NCBI GenBank assembly: GCA_013398955.1
Contig: VWPU01006249.1
Location: forward strand, 1 to 64,000
Direction of reading: 5' to 3'
From: Callaeas wilsoni
Lineage: Eukaryota > Chordata > Aves > Passeriformes > Callaeidae
Length of the DNA stretch: 64,000 nt
The notes under the pieces: generated by a model
Databases searched by the model: none
What the model was told of the DNA's origin: nothing
The model's input: only the letters and a program-made list of their open reading frames with translations
Position numbers and translations under genes: made by a program
In this document: in pieces, positions 48,691-59,765 of the stretch
Layout: each line of letters begins with the position of its first letter
Position numbering within the stretch: position 1 is the stretch's first letter

Positions 48691-49015
48691 TTTCTAAACT
48701 CAGGCCCACAGCTGTGGTACCATTTCATCAGGCAGTGGCAGAGGGCTGTGCAAGGGGCTCCACGTGCATGGCTGATCCTGTGTGTAGCCAGTGCCATGGG
48801 ACACACGGAGCCGTGCTGCAGGAATGGGCATTTGGCTCTGCTCCTCTCACCTGATTATCTTCCTCCCCCTCCAGTGTGACTGGCACCGCTCAGCTTCTGT
48901 GCCCACAGCCTGGGCACGTTTCCAGCCCATTATTCGTCACCTTATGTCCATGTTCTTGAGATCAACTGCCCCAGTCTTCCCTTATCTTTTTTCCTTTATC
49001 ATATGTTATTTGGAA
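48691..49015. other. Unique sequence next to the CR1
   Basis: Moderately GC-rich unique DNA; no continuing CR1 sequence was recognised. Confidence 0.35.
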
Positions 49016-49017
49016 GG

Positions 49018-49090
49018 CAAACTTCACGAGAAGGATCATGTCTAGCTTAAATTTGTTCATTGCCTAGCACATAAGAAGCATTAATAATAG
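49018..49090 (+). mobile_element. L2-type LINE 3' end
   Basis: AAACTTCACGAGAAGGATCA then TGTCTAGCTTAAATTTGTTC, ATTGCCTAGCACATAAGAAG and CATTAATAA. The L2 3' end reads CTCCACGAGGGCAGGGATCA, TGTCT, TTGTTCACTG, CCTAGCACA, TAGTAGGCGCTCAATAAA. The order and spacing agree well. Confidence 0.65.
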
Positions 49091-49655
49091 CAAGGGTATA
49101 ATCAATCACAGCATCACAGTAACACATGAGTTAATGTTCCTTAAAATCCTATGTCAGCTTACTGAATTACAAGCAAACATATTTGATACATGAAGTAAAG
49201 GATTCATGTACTTGCCCAGGCTCAAGGCCAGTTCACAGATTCACATCTCTCTCTGACACTGCTGCTCATTGCAGACCTCCCCACAGCAGTGTAAGGGTGG
49301 TCATTGTTTCCCTGTACCTGGTGCTAGAGGTGTTAACAGCTACAAGAAATGCACCCAAAGAGAAGAGCTAGAACTTGGTTTAAAAGAGGCACTGGTTTTA
49401 AAGAAGTGTTGCATATTTAAGGTTTTAAAGTTTGGCTTTGGGATATCAGCATTTTGGAATTGTGGAAGGGGATCATACAGTTAATACTTCATCCTCTCAG
49501 AAACAGAAGACTCTGCATTCTCAAGGAATTTCAAAGAATTTCTACTGGTATAAATCGCTGCGCTCTGCTGATTTGAAAGAGGAAGGAGACAAGAAGGATG
49601 TCCTGGCGGGGGGTAGGTTAATCCCCCTGGGGTTGCCAGACTGATGAACTATTCC
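49091..49655. other. Unique sequence with a possible repeat trace
   Basis: Unique DNA; TCTACTGGTATAAATCGCTG then CGCTCTGCTGATTTG near 49540-49575 resembles the palindromic repeat family (GGTGTAAATCAGC, GCTCCACTGATTT) but is short. Confidence 0.3.
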
Positions 49656-49659
49656 CTCT

Positions 49660-49792
49660 TTTGCTACAGATTTCTTGTGTGACCTTGGGCAAATCACTCT
49701 CCCTCTCAATATCACAGTTTCCCATCTGTAAACTGGTGAGAGCAACAACCGCCCTGCCCCAGAGGGGTGTTTGGAGGATAAATATGTTACAG
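49660..49792 (+). mobile_element. MIR-type SINE, core and tail
   Basis: CTTGTGTGACCTTGGGCAAA then TCACTCTCCCTCTCAATATC, ACAGTTTCCCATCTGTAAAC, and CAGAGGGGTGTTTGGAGGAT with AAATATGTTAC. This keeps the MIR core CTTGTGTGACCTTGGGCAA almost exactly. The head is lost or unrecognisable. Confidence 0.8.
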
Positions 49793-51545
49793 GCTTGGAG
49801 CTGCCGGAGCACAATAGTGACAAGGTTCCGACAAATGCTGAAGATAGATAGAAGCTGACAATCAGGCAGACTGCTATTAGCAGCTGATTCATTCTCTCTG
49901 CTTAATGCATATTTTTAGCAGGCTGTTATTGACTAGACAGGCATACAAGTCTGTCAATTAACAATGTTATAATGAACTAAATCTCTGCACCAGTAGCCTT
50001 TGCAGGATGAATTCAGAACTCCCCAACCCTGTGGCACAACACCTGCAATACTAATAACGGGTGAAGATTTTCCTATAAGTCGAGTGGAGATGCCGTGTGC
50101 TGTGTCCAGGCACGAGGGGCATTTCCACCCAGGGGTTCTGAGCAGCTTCATGTGCAGTACACTGACAATTAAGAAGTCTTAGGTGGCCATGGATTCATTA
50201 CAATGTCTTCATAAACCCTTGTCAAGGCACCATTTCCATACAACCATGGCCAGACGTTCCAGTGATTGGTGCTTAGAGCCCCTCTTGCCAGCTGCAATAT
50301 GATCAGGGAACACTGCTCAATTGTATTTCTTTTACAAAGTGATGAAATGTAAAGCTCTGCCCCCGGCTCGCTGGCTGGCACAGGAGTCTCAGCAAATATG
50401 TGATTCTCGCACTGCAGCTGGACTCCAGTGACATGAAAGGTGCTAATGCAATGCAACGCAACTGGAACCTTTAATTATCCTGGTGACTAATAGGAAATCT
50501 CTCAAAGGGTCCAGGAGAAAGGGCCTTATTCTTCACAGAGAGTTCCCTGAACTGTGCTTAGAAACGGGGACAGACAAATGGCAAATCTAAATAGATCTGA
50601 GTCCCTGAGCTGCAGTGTCTGGGAGAAGGTTTCTCTTTCCTTTGGCAATTAGCTTGTCAGACATTGTAAGTAGAGAGAGGGAGAATAACACTGGACCATT
50701 ACTGAGTTACAGGAATTGGTACCTAAACTCGTTCCACATCCGGCAGGTAACTGGCTAAACCTGCTGATGAAACAAAAAGATCTGGATTGACTTTGAATGT
50801 GTTTGTGTTCAAGGAAGAGAAAGAGTGACAGACAGACAGCTGTCTCCCACTTGCTAATTGAGTGGTGACTGTCAGATCTTAATGTACCTTGGGGATCATT
50901 TCTGTTTGATATAGGCTTTCAGACCCTATTTCTTAAACTTTCTTTATCAAAAATCTTTTTATTGCTGAAGCATCCAAGCTGAAAACCATGCAGACCACAT
51001 TGCCTGGATTTTATGGAGAAATGCACAATGTATGTAGGGTTGGGTAGTTTGTCACATTACTCGGTGCTATGGCTGCCTGGTTTCAGACCGATGCAGATTC
51101 AGCCTCTTGTCACCATCAGCTACATCAATTTTTCTCCACTAATTATGTCAACCACAGATAGAAAGGGAACAAGGGCTCATATGACTTATATGATATTACC
51201 TGGCAGCTCAGAGGTAGGAGTAGTCTGCAGACATAAGAGGGAAACTGTGTCTGTGTCTTTATTCACCCTTTCTCTCAAGCCCTTGACAAAACTTGGCAGT
51301 GCTGGATAATACAACATCAGTTACAGGGATTTTAAGGACAGAATAAATCACTTTCCCGAAGAAATTAAAAAATCAATGCCATTATTCAAGCAATGGAATT
51401 TAATCCATGCCCCCAATATTACAGAAGTTAGGGAGCTGTTGAGCTGCTGAAGGAGCTGCGGTGGTGCCGAGAGCGTTAGGGGTCGAGGCGGAGAGCCAGA
51501 AATGCAGCTCAAGTCTTGCCTCTCACATCATGTTCTTGTGGCATG
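49793..51545. other. Unique sequence, nothing recognised
   Basis: Unique DNA with no gene, RNA or repeat relic that I could identify. Confidence 0.35.
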
Positions 51546-51685
51546 GCACAATTGCACGACAGCAGTGCAGTGTGTGTGTGAGTGTGCACGGGTGTGCGAG
51601 GGGTGTGTGAGTGTGCACAATTGCACGACAGCAGTGCAGTGTGTGTGTGAGTGTGCACGGGTGTGCGAGGGGTGTGTGAGTGTGC
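51546..51685. repeat. Exact 69-bp tandem duplication
   Basis: Copy one spans 51546-51614 and copy two 51615-51683, identical through all 69 bases. Each has a GCACAATTGCACGACAGCAG start followed by a TG-rich stretch (GTGTGTGTGAGTGTGCACG). Because 69 is a multiple of three, open frames on both strands run through both copies with repeated peptide units, which explains the cysteine-rich frame at 51502-51912. The identity implies a recent event. Confidence 0.95.
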
Positions 51686-51689
51686 AGCT

Positions 51690-52320
51690 GTGTGCACGTT
51701 CCTGTCTGTGCATGGACTGCTTCACTACCAGGTTCACAACTGTGCCGTGCAAGGCACGGCCTTGGATTTCTCAGGTGAAAACGCTGCTGCGCTCCCTTAA
51801 ACTAGACAAAACCAAAAGAAGAGATTCCCTGTGCGTTCAAAATCACCTTTTACCGGCCAGTTCTAGTCATGAGCCCCCCAAAATGCAGAAGGAGCTCTAT
51901 CACTGCCTTTGAAGCCTGTAAATGTATTGTTGCTGCCACCATGCAAGCCCAGGCAGTCCTAAGTCTGTTACTTCTCTCTGTTCCTGCTCTTCTGGTTAAA
52001 TGCACCTGGGAATAAGTAATTGTTTATGTCATAAAAAATTCATCATAAACAAATGGGATGGGCAATCCATCTGAGCAAATGCTGGGGAAATGAGTTAAAA
52101 AACCCTGGGATTGGTATAATTGGTAGTGCACTTCTCGGGATCAGGATGAAAGCTGTGTGTTTTATATGAAAGTATAAGAGGGGACAGGCACTGTGTATAC
52201 CTGGAGAGAGAGAAAGCATTCCATGTGTAACTGTGGCTTGGCAAAAGCTTGGGCACTGTTGTTAGAAACACACAGAACAGATCGCTGGCAGAGCAGAGGA
52301 GTGATGTGATAAGAAATTTA
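51690..52320. other. Unique sequence, nothing recognised
   Basis: Unique DNA with no recognisable gene or repeat. Confidence 0.35.
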
Positions 52321-52324
52321 AAGG

Positions 52325-52395
52325 CCGATTTTAAATCTCTCACAGCGATCTCTGATTTACATCAGTGCAAACAAGGGCAGAGACATGGCTTAAGT
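52325..52395. repeat. Ancient palindromic repeat fragment (GATTTACATCAGTGCAAA type)
   Basis: CGATCTCTGATTTACATCAG then TGCAAACAAGGGCAGAGACA compares with the family string GATTTACACCAGTGTAAA and the end AGGGCAGAAT. One arm is recognised. Confidence 0.35.
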
Positions 52396-52710
52396 CAGAG
52401 CTGTAGGCATTGTTCAAATGTCTCGGTTGTTTTGTTTTTGTTTTGTTTCCTATATAGATAAAAGATAGAGAAAGCATATATTCTTTGTTAAATAATGCTC
52501 AGTGCTAAGGGACTTTCCAGGTCCTAAAGCTGAGGCTGAACAAGTTTGCTTACATGTGGAATTGCAGCTGATCCAAGAGCACAGAAAATAAACAGTACAC
52601 GTTCCTCCATCCCTTGAACCCTGTGAGCTACTTTTGTGGTTATCATTCCCCTTGCTATGCCTTATCTCTTGCCATGTTTACAGGATTCACCTTGTCTGCT
52701 ACCCAGAGCC
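52396..52710. other. Unique sequence, nothing recognised
   Basis: Unique DNA with a T/G-rich run at 52425-52447. Confidence 0.3.
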
Positions 52711-52715
52711 TGCTG

Positions 52716-52815
52716 CCAATCACAGAGGATCTGGGAGCACCGGGAGAGAGGCTGGTTAAGTGCAACCCTTGGAGTGGCGGGCGGCGCTTTGACAGCGCCA
52801 AACACCGCGGTGAGG
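52716..52815 (+). promoter_or_regulatory. Weak candidate promoter and first exon
   Basis: A CCAAT box at 52716-52720 is followed about 60 bases later by a CpG-rich patch with a hairpin GGCGC-7 nt-GCGCC (52783-52799), a perfect 10-base palindrome CACCGCGGTG (52803-52812) and a donor-like G|GTGAGG at 52809-52815. This is the order of a small TATA-less promoter and first exon. No downstream exon is known, so it may be coincidence. Confidence 0.18.
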
Positions 52816-55220
52816 GGACAACACGTGGAAATGTCAGTGGGACTGTGCAGAGCTGGGATTAAAGAGCCTTGTAACGGCGTGCTGAGCAGGGAGGCCATTA
52901 ACCAGAGGGACTGGGTGTATGGGAGACCCACTGAGGCATCTGATACTCGGTGCTGCTGCGGGTTTCCAGACAGACTCAACTGCAGCATGATTAGATTTAG
53001 ACCGTTTCTTCTTTGTCGTTCCATTAGCAAGCAATAAAGCATGATGAATGTGGATGAGAAGAACTAAATCTGGGCTCTAAGGCACCCAATCATCTCTGCA
53101 AACCTAAACCCTTCCAGGGCAGGCAAGAGACTTCAACCACTGCCTTGCTTTGTCTTTTATTTCCTGACCGGGTCAGGGACAGTTGTTATTACGGATGCTC
53201 AGTCTTTGCACCATGGAGGAGTTGCCCACTGGTGGCAGCCTCTTCCAGACTGTTGGCCAGTCTTTGTCACCATTCTGTCACTCCTGTCGTGGTCCCAAAT
53301 GGATAATGCACATACCGAGCTGTAAACACATTTCTTAGCAATTTAGTGTCCTGGCTAGAAAACAACCCAGTGGCAATATTACGTAAATTTAAGTTGCCCA
53401 GGAGGTAATCCCATTTTCTTGTTTGGTTGCCTGTCATTTTATAATTGAATGGCAAGAAGTTCTTGTCATTGCTGCACGTTACATTTGTGTAACAACGAAG
53501 CGGCCGCCAAATGGCTGCAAGTCAAGAAGCACATTGAACCTAATCCTACAAAGGGACTACAAAGCCAGTCAATCCGAGCAGCTTTTGGTAACCCTAAGAT
53601 AACTCTGAGAAGTTAAAAGTGAGAAATGGCTGCTAAGATAGAAGTATGTTCTACATTGTAAACAAAAGTGAAAAAATGCAACTTGCAAATATTTGCCTGC
53701 AGATCTCTGGGTGCTGCTGAGTGTGCTTCACTTTGTGTTTCTAGCAAAGAACATTCTCCAACCAGCCTGAATCACTGTGGCATTGCTCTTGTACACCATG
53801 GCATTTGGATTTCTTTTGGATTGCAACCTCTTGTGTTATTTGCTTAAACACCTTGCTATTGACACAAGTAATTTGGCTGCAAATCTCCACTTTCCTGGGA
53901 AAAAAGTCCTTCAAAGGCTGCTTAAGTGCTTAAAACCATGGCCTCAATACTCTCCCGAGGTTGCAAATCCCGAGGAAAATAACCCAAAACCCTTTAATTT
54001 AAATTGGAGGTTACAATTTTTCCTCAGTCTCATGATTTTTGGTGAGCCTGACTCACGATTTAGAATGCTTCAGCTTTGCAGTACGTCATGATGTAGACAC
54101 AGCCTCTGCAAGATGGGTCCAAACAGCCTCTTAAAGATCATTTATTAGTTCTCTCTTCCATTGCCTTCCCTTTTATTGGATGCATTTAATTAATTATTTT
54201 TACATGGTCTTTCTGCCTGTAATTTTTTTAAAGAAATACTTGTGGATTTAGGCCACCAATAAAAAAATTCTTCAATTTTAAAATTGAAAGATGAAAACCA
54301 GCGTAATGAACTTGCCACTTCCTTAAAGTTCTGCTAACTTGGGTGTGATCTGATGGTACAGAATGATTCATGGGATAAAATTATAGACTTATGCAGGTGT
54401 GTACAAGAGCCTGGGTGGGGTGCAGTCAAACAGGGAATTTTATATGGCAATAAACGTGGGCATGTGGTATAAAGAAATTGTACTGCCTTAAAAAAACCCT
54501 TATTTTATTTTATTTTTATTTGATAAGGACAAATTGAATGACCAGAATGGTCAAATATAGACATTGCTTTCCTCTTCCTCTGGCAGAGTCCAACAGAGAT
54601 AGCACTGTGCACCTTTGAGCAGGTGGAACCTGGGTCTGATTCTTAGCAAATGTGCAGCTCATGCCTAGGTTCTCATTCCTGAAGCCTGGCTTTACTGGAA
54701 TTGCACAACATGGAAGAACCTAAGCTAAGGTACAGCTTCATTTGAAGAGAGTATTTTTGGGGTTTCTCCTTGCACCGCCGTTGCCACGGTGACTGTCGGT
54801 CTTGTTCTGGGGAGCCCCATCTCCTCTGGCTGCTGGACCAAGAGAAAAAGCTCTGCCCCTGCCAGCGGGGAGCTGCAATCTCACACCTGATCAGTGCCAG
54901 ATACACCGAAGGTCAGAAGGCCAAAGGTTGAGAAATCTGGCTTGCAAAGCAAATAGAAATGTTTCTGTTTGCAGACAGAAATGCTGACTGTACACAGAGC
55001 CACAGGAACTTCCAAACCACAAGAATTGCCTCTCACTGCTTCCCTCTTCATCTTCTTTTCCTCCACCACCAACCTTTTCTCTTTCTTGCTGCTGTTGGCC
55101 TGAAATTCTTGCCTGAAGCCCCTGCTGTCTGAGACAGCCTACACACGTCTGCCTGAACACCTCTGCTGCTTTCAGACCTCATTAGAGCAGAGATTTTAAA
55201 AAAAGAGACCCAAACTTGGA
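52816..55220. other. Unique gene-poor tract
   Basis: Unique DNA, AT-rich from 53980 to 54560, with a (TTTTA)-like run near 54498-54521. No gene or repeat family recognised. Confidence 0.35.
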
Positions 55221-55227
55221 AGCTGGC

Positions 55228-55290
55228 ATAAAGTTATACAGCTCTGCTGAAGTCAGGGGAGTTAGGCAAATAAGAATTTTTCAAATGTCA
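55228..55290. repeat. Ancient palindromic repeat fragment (TGAAGTCAGGGGAGTTA type)
   Basis: CAGCTCTGCTGAAGTCAGGG then GAGTTAGGCAAATAAGAATT TTTCAAATG matches the family centre (ACTGAAGTCAATGGAGTTA) followed by a right arm ending in GAATTTG. Confidence 0.38.
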
Positions 55291-56565
55291 GGGACAAATG
55301 TTTTGCTTTTTTTTTCTTCCTGCAGTTTCTCTCTCCCTCCGTGGTTTGTTATCATTCAGCTCTACAAAGCTTTGTTTAACTCTAGGAAAGGCCATAGGAG
55401 TTGGAATTAGATCCAATTTTGTTTGCACAGGAGTGTGTGGCTAAGGCTGGGCCTTTGAAAAGGGTGTATTATACACTCTGGAGGTTTGGGAGATCATTGT
55501 AACTATTGCTTGAGGGTCAGACAGTGCCAGGCTCGTTCTTCTCCTGTAACATCTTACTCCACAGACAAGTCCCATTTGCCAGAGTGAAGGACACAGTAGG
55601 AGTATCCTTCCTGAGAAAGGATATCTGTCACCTGTGCTAAGAGCACTCTAAGAGAGGTGTGTTTTATGGGATGTGGTATGTGGCCCACAGATGGTTCTTG
55701 TGTATTTACCATTATCCCCCTATGCTCTAACACTCCTCGGATCATGACTAGAGCTGTATGTTGGGAGTTCATGGGCTCCTTAGCAAAGAGATGACAGAAA
55801 ATCACTCTACTTTGTACCAGCCAGGTGTAGTTTTTGGGCTCTTGACAAAGTCGGGCTGGGTGGAGGAGTGTGTTCATCTGCAGCAGCAGATCAGCATTTC
55901 CTGACACCTGGACACCTTCTGCCAAGGAGGAGAGATGAGGTGCTGGAGGACATAAGTTTTAGAAGTACAGATCTCTTCACATGTCACTGCTACCAGCCCA
56001 GTGTAAATCCAGTCTATTCACATGAGCATAAAGCCCACTCCAGACCGTCCAGAAAACAAAATCAGAATGCAGTGCTTTCTCTGCGTAAATAACTAGCGAT
56101 TCCTGAGGAAATGGGTCCCAGATTTCCCCATGAATTGGGGCCTTAACTTCTGACATAGGGAGCTATTCATGGAGGAAATTCTAATTGAGTCAGGTTGTGC
56201 TTTTTCCACAAATTGTTTACCCTCTGTCTGGGTCTTTACTGGATTCCTGAAGGGACCTGTGTTGCACCCAGGTGCTGTGGGGGGCAGGCAGATTTAGGTG
56301 AGCCCTCCTTGTGAGCAGAAGTCAAATTCTAAGGGTAGGAAACATGTCTATGGTCAGTAAGAGGGAAAGATCATATGGCCACCATCTGGGGCTCAGGGAT
56401 GGCTCTCTGCACTGAAATAGCAGTTGCTGTGCCTTGCTGTTTCCACAACAGCAACCAAATTGGTGACATTGGAGAAAATTAATGCCAACTGTCCACTAAT
56501 TTCCTGATTATTTGCTATACATGCGCCAGTGTTTTTAAAAAGAGAGACTGCAACATAATGGATCT
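55291..56565. other. Unique sequence, nothing recognised
   Basis: Unique DNA. A frame at 55554-55925 on the minus strand is 123 codons long with even composition but without a recognisable domain. Confidence 0.35.
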
Positions 56566-56569
56566 GGAG

Positions 56570-56655
56570 TCTCATCTCTGACAGGTGTGTATTGAAGTGA
56601 GTGGAGTTATCCTGGTGTAATCTAAGTTAAAAGGAAGAAACAGGCCCTGTACTCT
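56570..56655. repeat. Ancient palindromic repeat (GAAGTGAGTGGAGTTA type)
   Basis: CTCTGACAGGTGTGTATTGA, then AGTGAGTGGAGTTATCCTGG, TGTAATCTAAG and GAAACAGGCCCTGTACTCT. The family order is ACTGAAGTCAGTGGAGTTAC, ACTGGTGTAAATCTGAG, then AGAATCAGGCCC. One of the clearest copies here. Confidence 0.48.
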
Positions 56656-56707
56656 ATGCTGAAATTCTCTCATGAAACGTTTCCCAGAAATATCAAAGAA
56701 TATTAAA

Positions 56708-56816
56708 GTTCTTTGGGAGCAGGGACTCTCTCATACTGTGTGTGAACGGTGGCCAACACAATGGGGCTTGCTTTTGGCAGAGACCTCTAGGAGCTGCAGC
56801 AGTGCATGTAATAACA
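56708..56816 (+). repeat. Ancient amniote repeat tail (GGGAGCAGGGACTCTC type)
   Basis: TTCTTTGGGAGCAGGGACTC, CACACAATGGGGCTTGCTTT and AGAGACCTCTAGGAGCTGCA then GCAGTGCATGTAATAAC. I recall from reptile genomes: CTTTGGGGCAGGGACTGTC, AGCACAATGGGGCCC, GGCTCCTAGGCGCTAC, TGCAATACAAATAATAA. The order is preserved throughout. It lies 50 bases after the palindromic copy at 56570-56655. Confidence 0.58.
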
Positions 56817-57011
56817 CCTAACTACAGCTCCAAGACACGGTGCAGGGAAGTACATCGTGTTAACTCAGTTGAGTGCCTGCCTAACCTGTGATTTAGAGGG
56901 GCCCCTCCCTCAGCGTTCAAAGGAGGAAATGAAATCTTCCCCAGGGAAGAAGTATTCCGACCTTTCAGGGTCCGTGTGTATCAGCTATGGAGGAGGAGCA
57001 GGAATGAGGAC

Positions 57012-57195
57012 GCTTCGGTTCAGTTCCCCAGTTTGGCTAGCTGGCCTTTGGCAAATCACTTAATTACTCTGGTTTACAATTGCCCAATTGTCATAATAAT
57101 TCTTTTCTCTCCCATGGCAGGGTGGGGATGGACAGAAGGAAAGCAAATTCTTCCTACATTTATGATTATAGAGCACTTTAAAGTGCTCTGGAGAA
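57012..57195 (+). mobile_element. MIR-type SINE, core and tail
   Basis: CTGGCCTTTGGCAAATCACT then TAATTACTCTGGTTTACAAT, TGCCCAATTGTCATAATAAT and CTCCCATGGCAGGGTGG for the core; GAGCACTTTAAAGTGCTCTG for the tail region. The MIR order TGGCCTTGGGCAAATCAC, TTAATCTCTCTG, GTAAAATGGGGATAATA, AAGTGCTTTGAGA is preserved. The tail holds a perfect 20-base palindrome at 57170-57189. Confidence 0.6.
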
Positions 57196-59650
57196 AGGGC
57201 AAAGGGGCAGGAATACACCACATCCATCTCTGCTAGCTGGTCCCTAAAAGCATTACTTGCAAGGCAGGCTTGCTCACTGCCTTCAGTGGGAACTCTGTAA
57301 GGACACAGTTGCTTAAGGTGACCTGTTCCAAGGCATCCCAATGAGTGTCCCAAATCCCTCTGAGAGTGAAGGAGTCTCAGCCTTTACATTGCAGAAATAT
57401 ACCTGAGCCTGCACTGCATTTGAAAACATCTGCATCAATTTCTTTCCCATGTGAAGAGTATGAAATTATAGGGCCATTAATTGACGCAAGGAATTTGACA
57501 CTCATAATAGTAAAATCTAGAAAATTAATATCCCGTGACTAACATCACTGAGCAGAGAAGTTTTCTCTTTATTGTAAAGATCATATCGAAACCCTCCACA
57601 GATTTGCCTGATTCACTGGCCATGAAATCTTGGTCTCATCCTTTGATCTTTCTTCAGATACTACTTCATGTAAGAATAAGGCAGACTCCCTTGGCTTGCC
57701 TCCAGCAGGGAGAGACTAAGGGAATTTCAGTGCTTCTCTGGGCTAATTAGCCACTTGCAGGACCCCAGAGAAGTGGAGTCCACAGTTTCCTTTCGCTACA
57801 TCCATTCCTCTAAAAGCCTGGATCTTGGTCTTTACTTCAGCACTGTGGATTGTGGGGCTGACAGAGATTTCTAATTCCAAATTGCAATAAACTTCTAGCA
57901 AGGCCCAGTTCTCATGGAAGAGCCATTGTGTGGAGATAGGTGAACAGTGTCTAAGAAGGTTTGTAGATACCTGAAGTATTGGATGCTATGGAGGTATTAA
58001 CTTCTTTCTTCTCTTGATTCACTCCACGGGCTGCACATGGGTGTCTCCGGAATGGAAAAAGGAAAAGCAGAGAAGCCGTCTGTGGGAAAAGCTGCATTCC
58101 ATGCCCTGAACCTCCACAACACAATTTTTTTCCTTCCTGTCTCTACGTTATTTTGCTGTCTTGCTGTATATCTAACTCCCAAGGAAAGATCTTGCTGATT
58201 CAGCCTGAACTCTTTTCTGTTGAGTCACCTCCTTTAGCTTCCAAATTAAAAGGCCAATAATTGCCTGTATATGAAGATTTAGACAATTGCTGCCTTTTAA
58301 CCTCAGCATGAGCTGTATGTGAATTTCCTGCTGTTCTGTGTGAAAACCCTAATTTAGGAGAGATTGTAGCTAGAGATCAAACTATTGGATGAGCTGTTCT
58401 TCCCTCCACACATGGAGCCAGGGCTCCAGACATCCAGGTCCCCCAGTGCAAGATAAACCCTGCTGGAATGCTGCATTCCAAACCGAAGACTTCTCAAGAA
58501 AGCTAAGATCTGATGCCAGATCCCAGCTGCAGTTAGGAGCAGGAATGTATCTAACATCAGGGAAAGGACAACCTGGCCCTTTTTGCTGTGACCTCTTTGC
58601 ATCTCACATCTTCCATCCGGTGGGAGCTGAACCCCTTTGCCTTTCTGAGCCCCGAGTACCAGAGCTGCCCCAAAGCTTTGCTGAGCCCAACACGAATCTG
58701 TCCCCAGGAGCAGCATCTGCCTCCTCCAGCTGCCCTACTGGGTTATCCAACAGTGCTTCCCCTTCCCAGGTCTCTGCCTCTCCTTCCCGTGCTCTCAAGC
58801 CCTCTGCTGTGATCACTTCCTCCTGCTAAAGCCTGACTCCTCTTGCTTCTGCTCTTGTCAGCCAAGATTTATTGTTCTCAAGGGACACTGATGCAGAACA
58901 TGAACCTCCTTCTATAACCCCTTCGATGTCTTTTGCTGCTGCCTTGCACTGGGGCAGGCAATGCTGCCACCTCCAACGTGAAGTGAGAGGAAGGACATGC
59001 TTAAAACACAGAACAGAAGGGTTCCAGTTTGAGTTTGTACCTTATTTCTCCCTGCCTCTGTTCCCCGATCAAACCAACACGTGGCATTTCTCCTCCTGCC
59101 CTTGGTGCTATGGAAACAAGGGAGGCAGAGTGGTGTATTAGGGTAATGTCAGGGTGCAGCAGGCACTGTCTGCTCCCAAAGACACAGGGAACTGACAGGG
59201 ACAGCGTGGCTGCAAGGCCAGGGTCCTCACTAGCCAGAGCCCACCCCGCAGCCCCCGAGGGAGGCAAGCAGGGCTGGCCTGGCAGTGGCAGCCAGCTTCA
59301 GCCTGGAGTCCAAAGCACCAGACGGTTTGTGGTGGTGAGGCAGGTTCGACCTCAAGCCAGGAAGTGAATCCACAGGTCAGGATCAGGCCTAGTAAGGCTA
59401 ATAATGGTCAGACACAGCCCAGTTATCACCAGGCAGGTCCACAGCGATGAGCCTGGCCTGAGGTCAAGCTGGGAAATTAGTGGGCCAAGATCAACAAGGT
59501 CCTCAGACAGGCACAGGCACCTCTGTGTGTGAGCTGGGGACAGGCACTTGGCTTTGCTCGTTTGGTGACTGGAGACCCAGGGCTGAGCTTCAGTGAGACT
59601 CCTGGCCACGGGCAGAGGGTGGAGGCTGCAGGTCAGACTGATTAAGGCCA
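57196..59650. other. Unique gene-poor tract
   Basis: Unique DNA, AT-rich to 58330 and more GC-rich from 58580 to 59600 with scattered CpGs. Frames at 58389-58829 and 59029-59367 (plus) have no recognisable domain. Confidence 0.35.
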
Positions 59651-59654
59651 TTAA

Positions 59655-59765
59655 AACTTCTTAGTGCTCTGAGATCCCTTATAAACAGATATTATTTCTG
59701 GCTCTGCCACTGACTTCCAGGTGATCTTGAACAAATCCCCTCCCCTGTGCTTCTCCATCTTACCT
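59655..59765 (+). mobile_element. Two adjoining MIR-type pieces, tail then head/core
   Basis: TTCTTAGTGCTCTGAGATCC with CTTATAAACAGATATTATTT matches a MIR-type tail (AGTGCTTTGAGATCC, TATAAATATTATT). It is followed directly by TCTGGCTCTGCCACTGACTT, CCAGGTGATCTTGAACAAAT and CCCCTCCCCTGTGCTTCTCC, which is head/core sequence of the same family in the same orientation. Confidence 0.6.

Noticed and set aside
51502..51912. Cysteine-rich repetitive frame
   Set aside because: Explained by the exact 69-bp duplication in TG-rich DNA; no signal peptide or recognised cysteine pattern.
55554..55925. 123-codon frame on the minus strand
   Set aside because: No domain and no exon signals; length is within chance for this much sequence.
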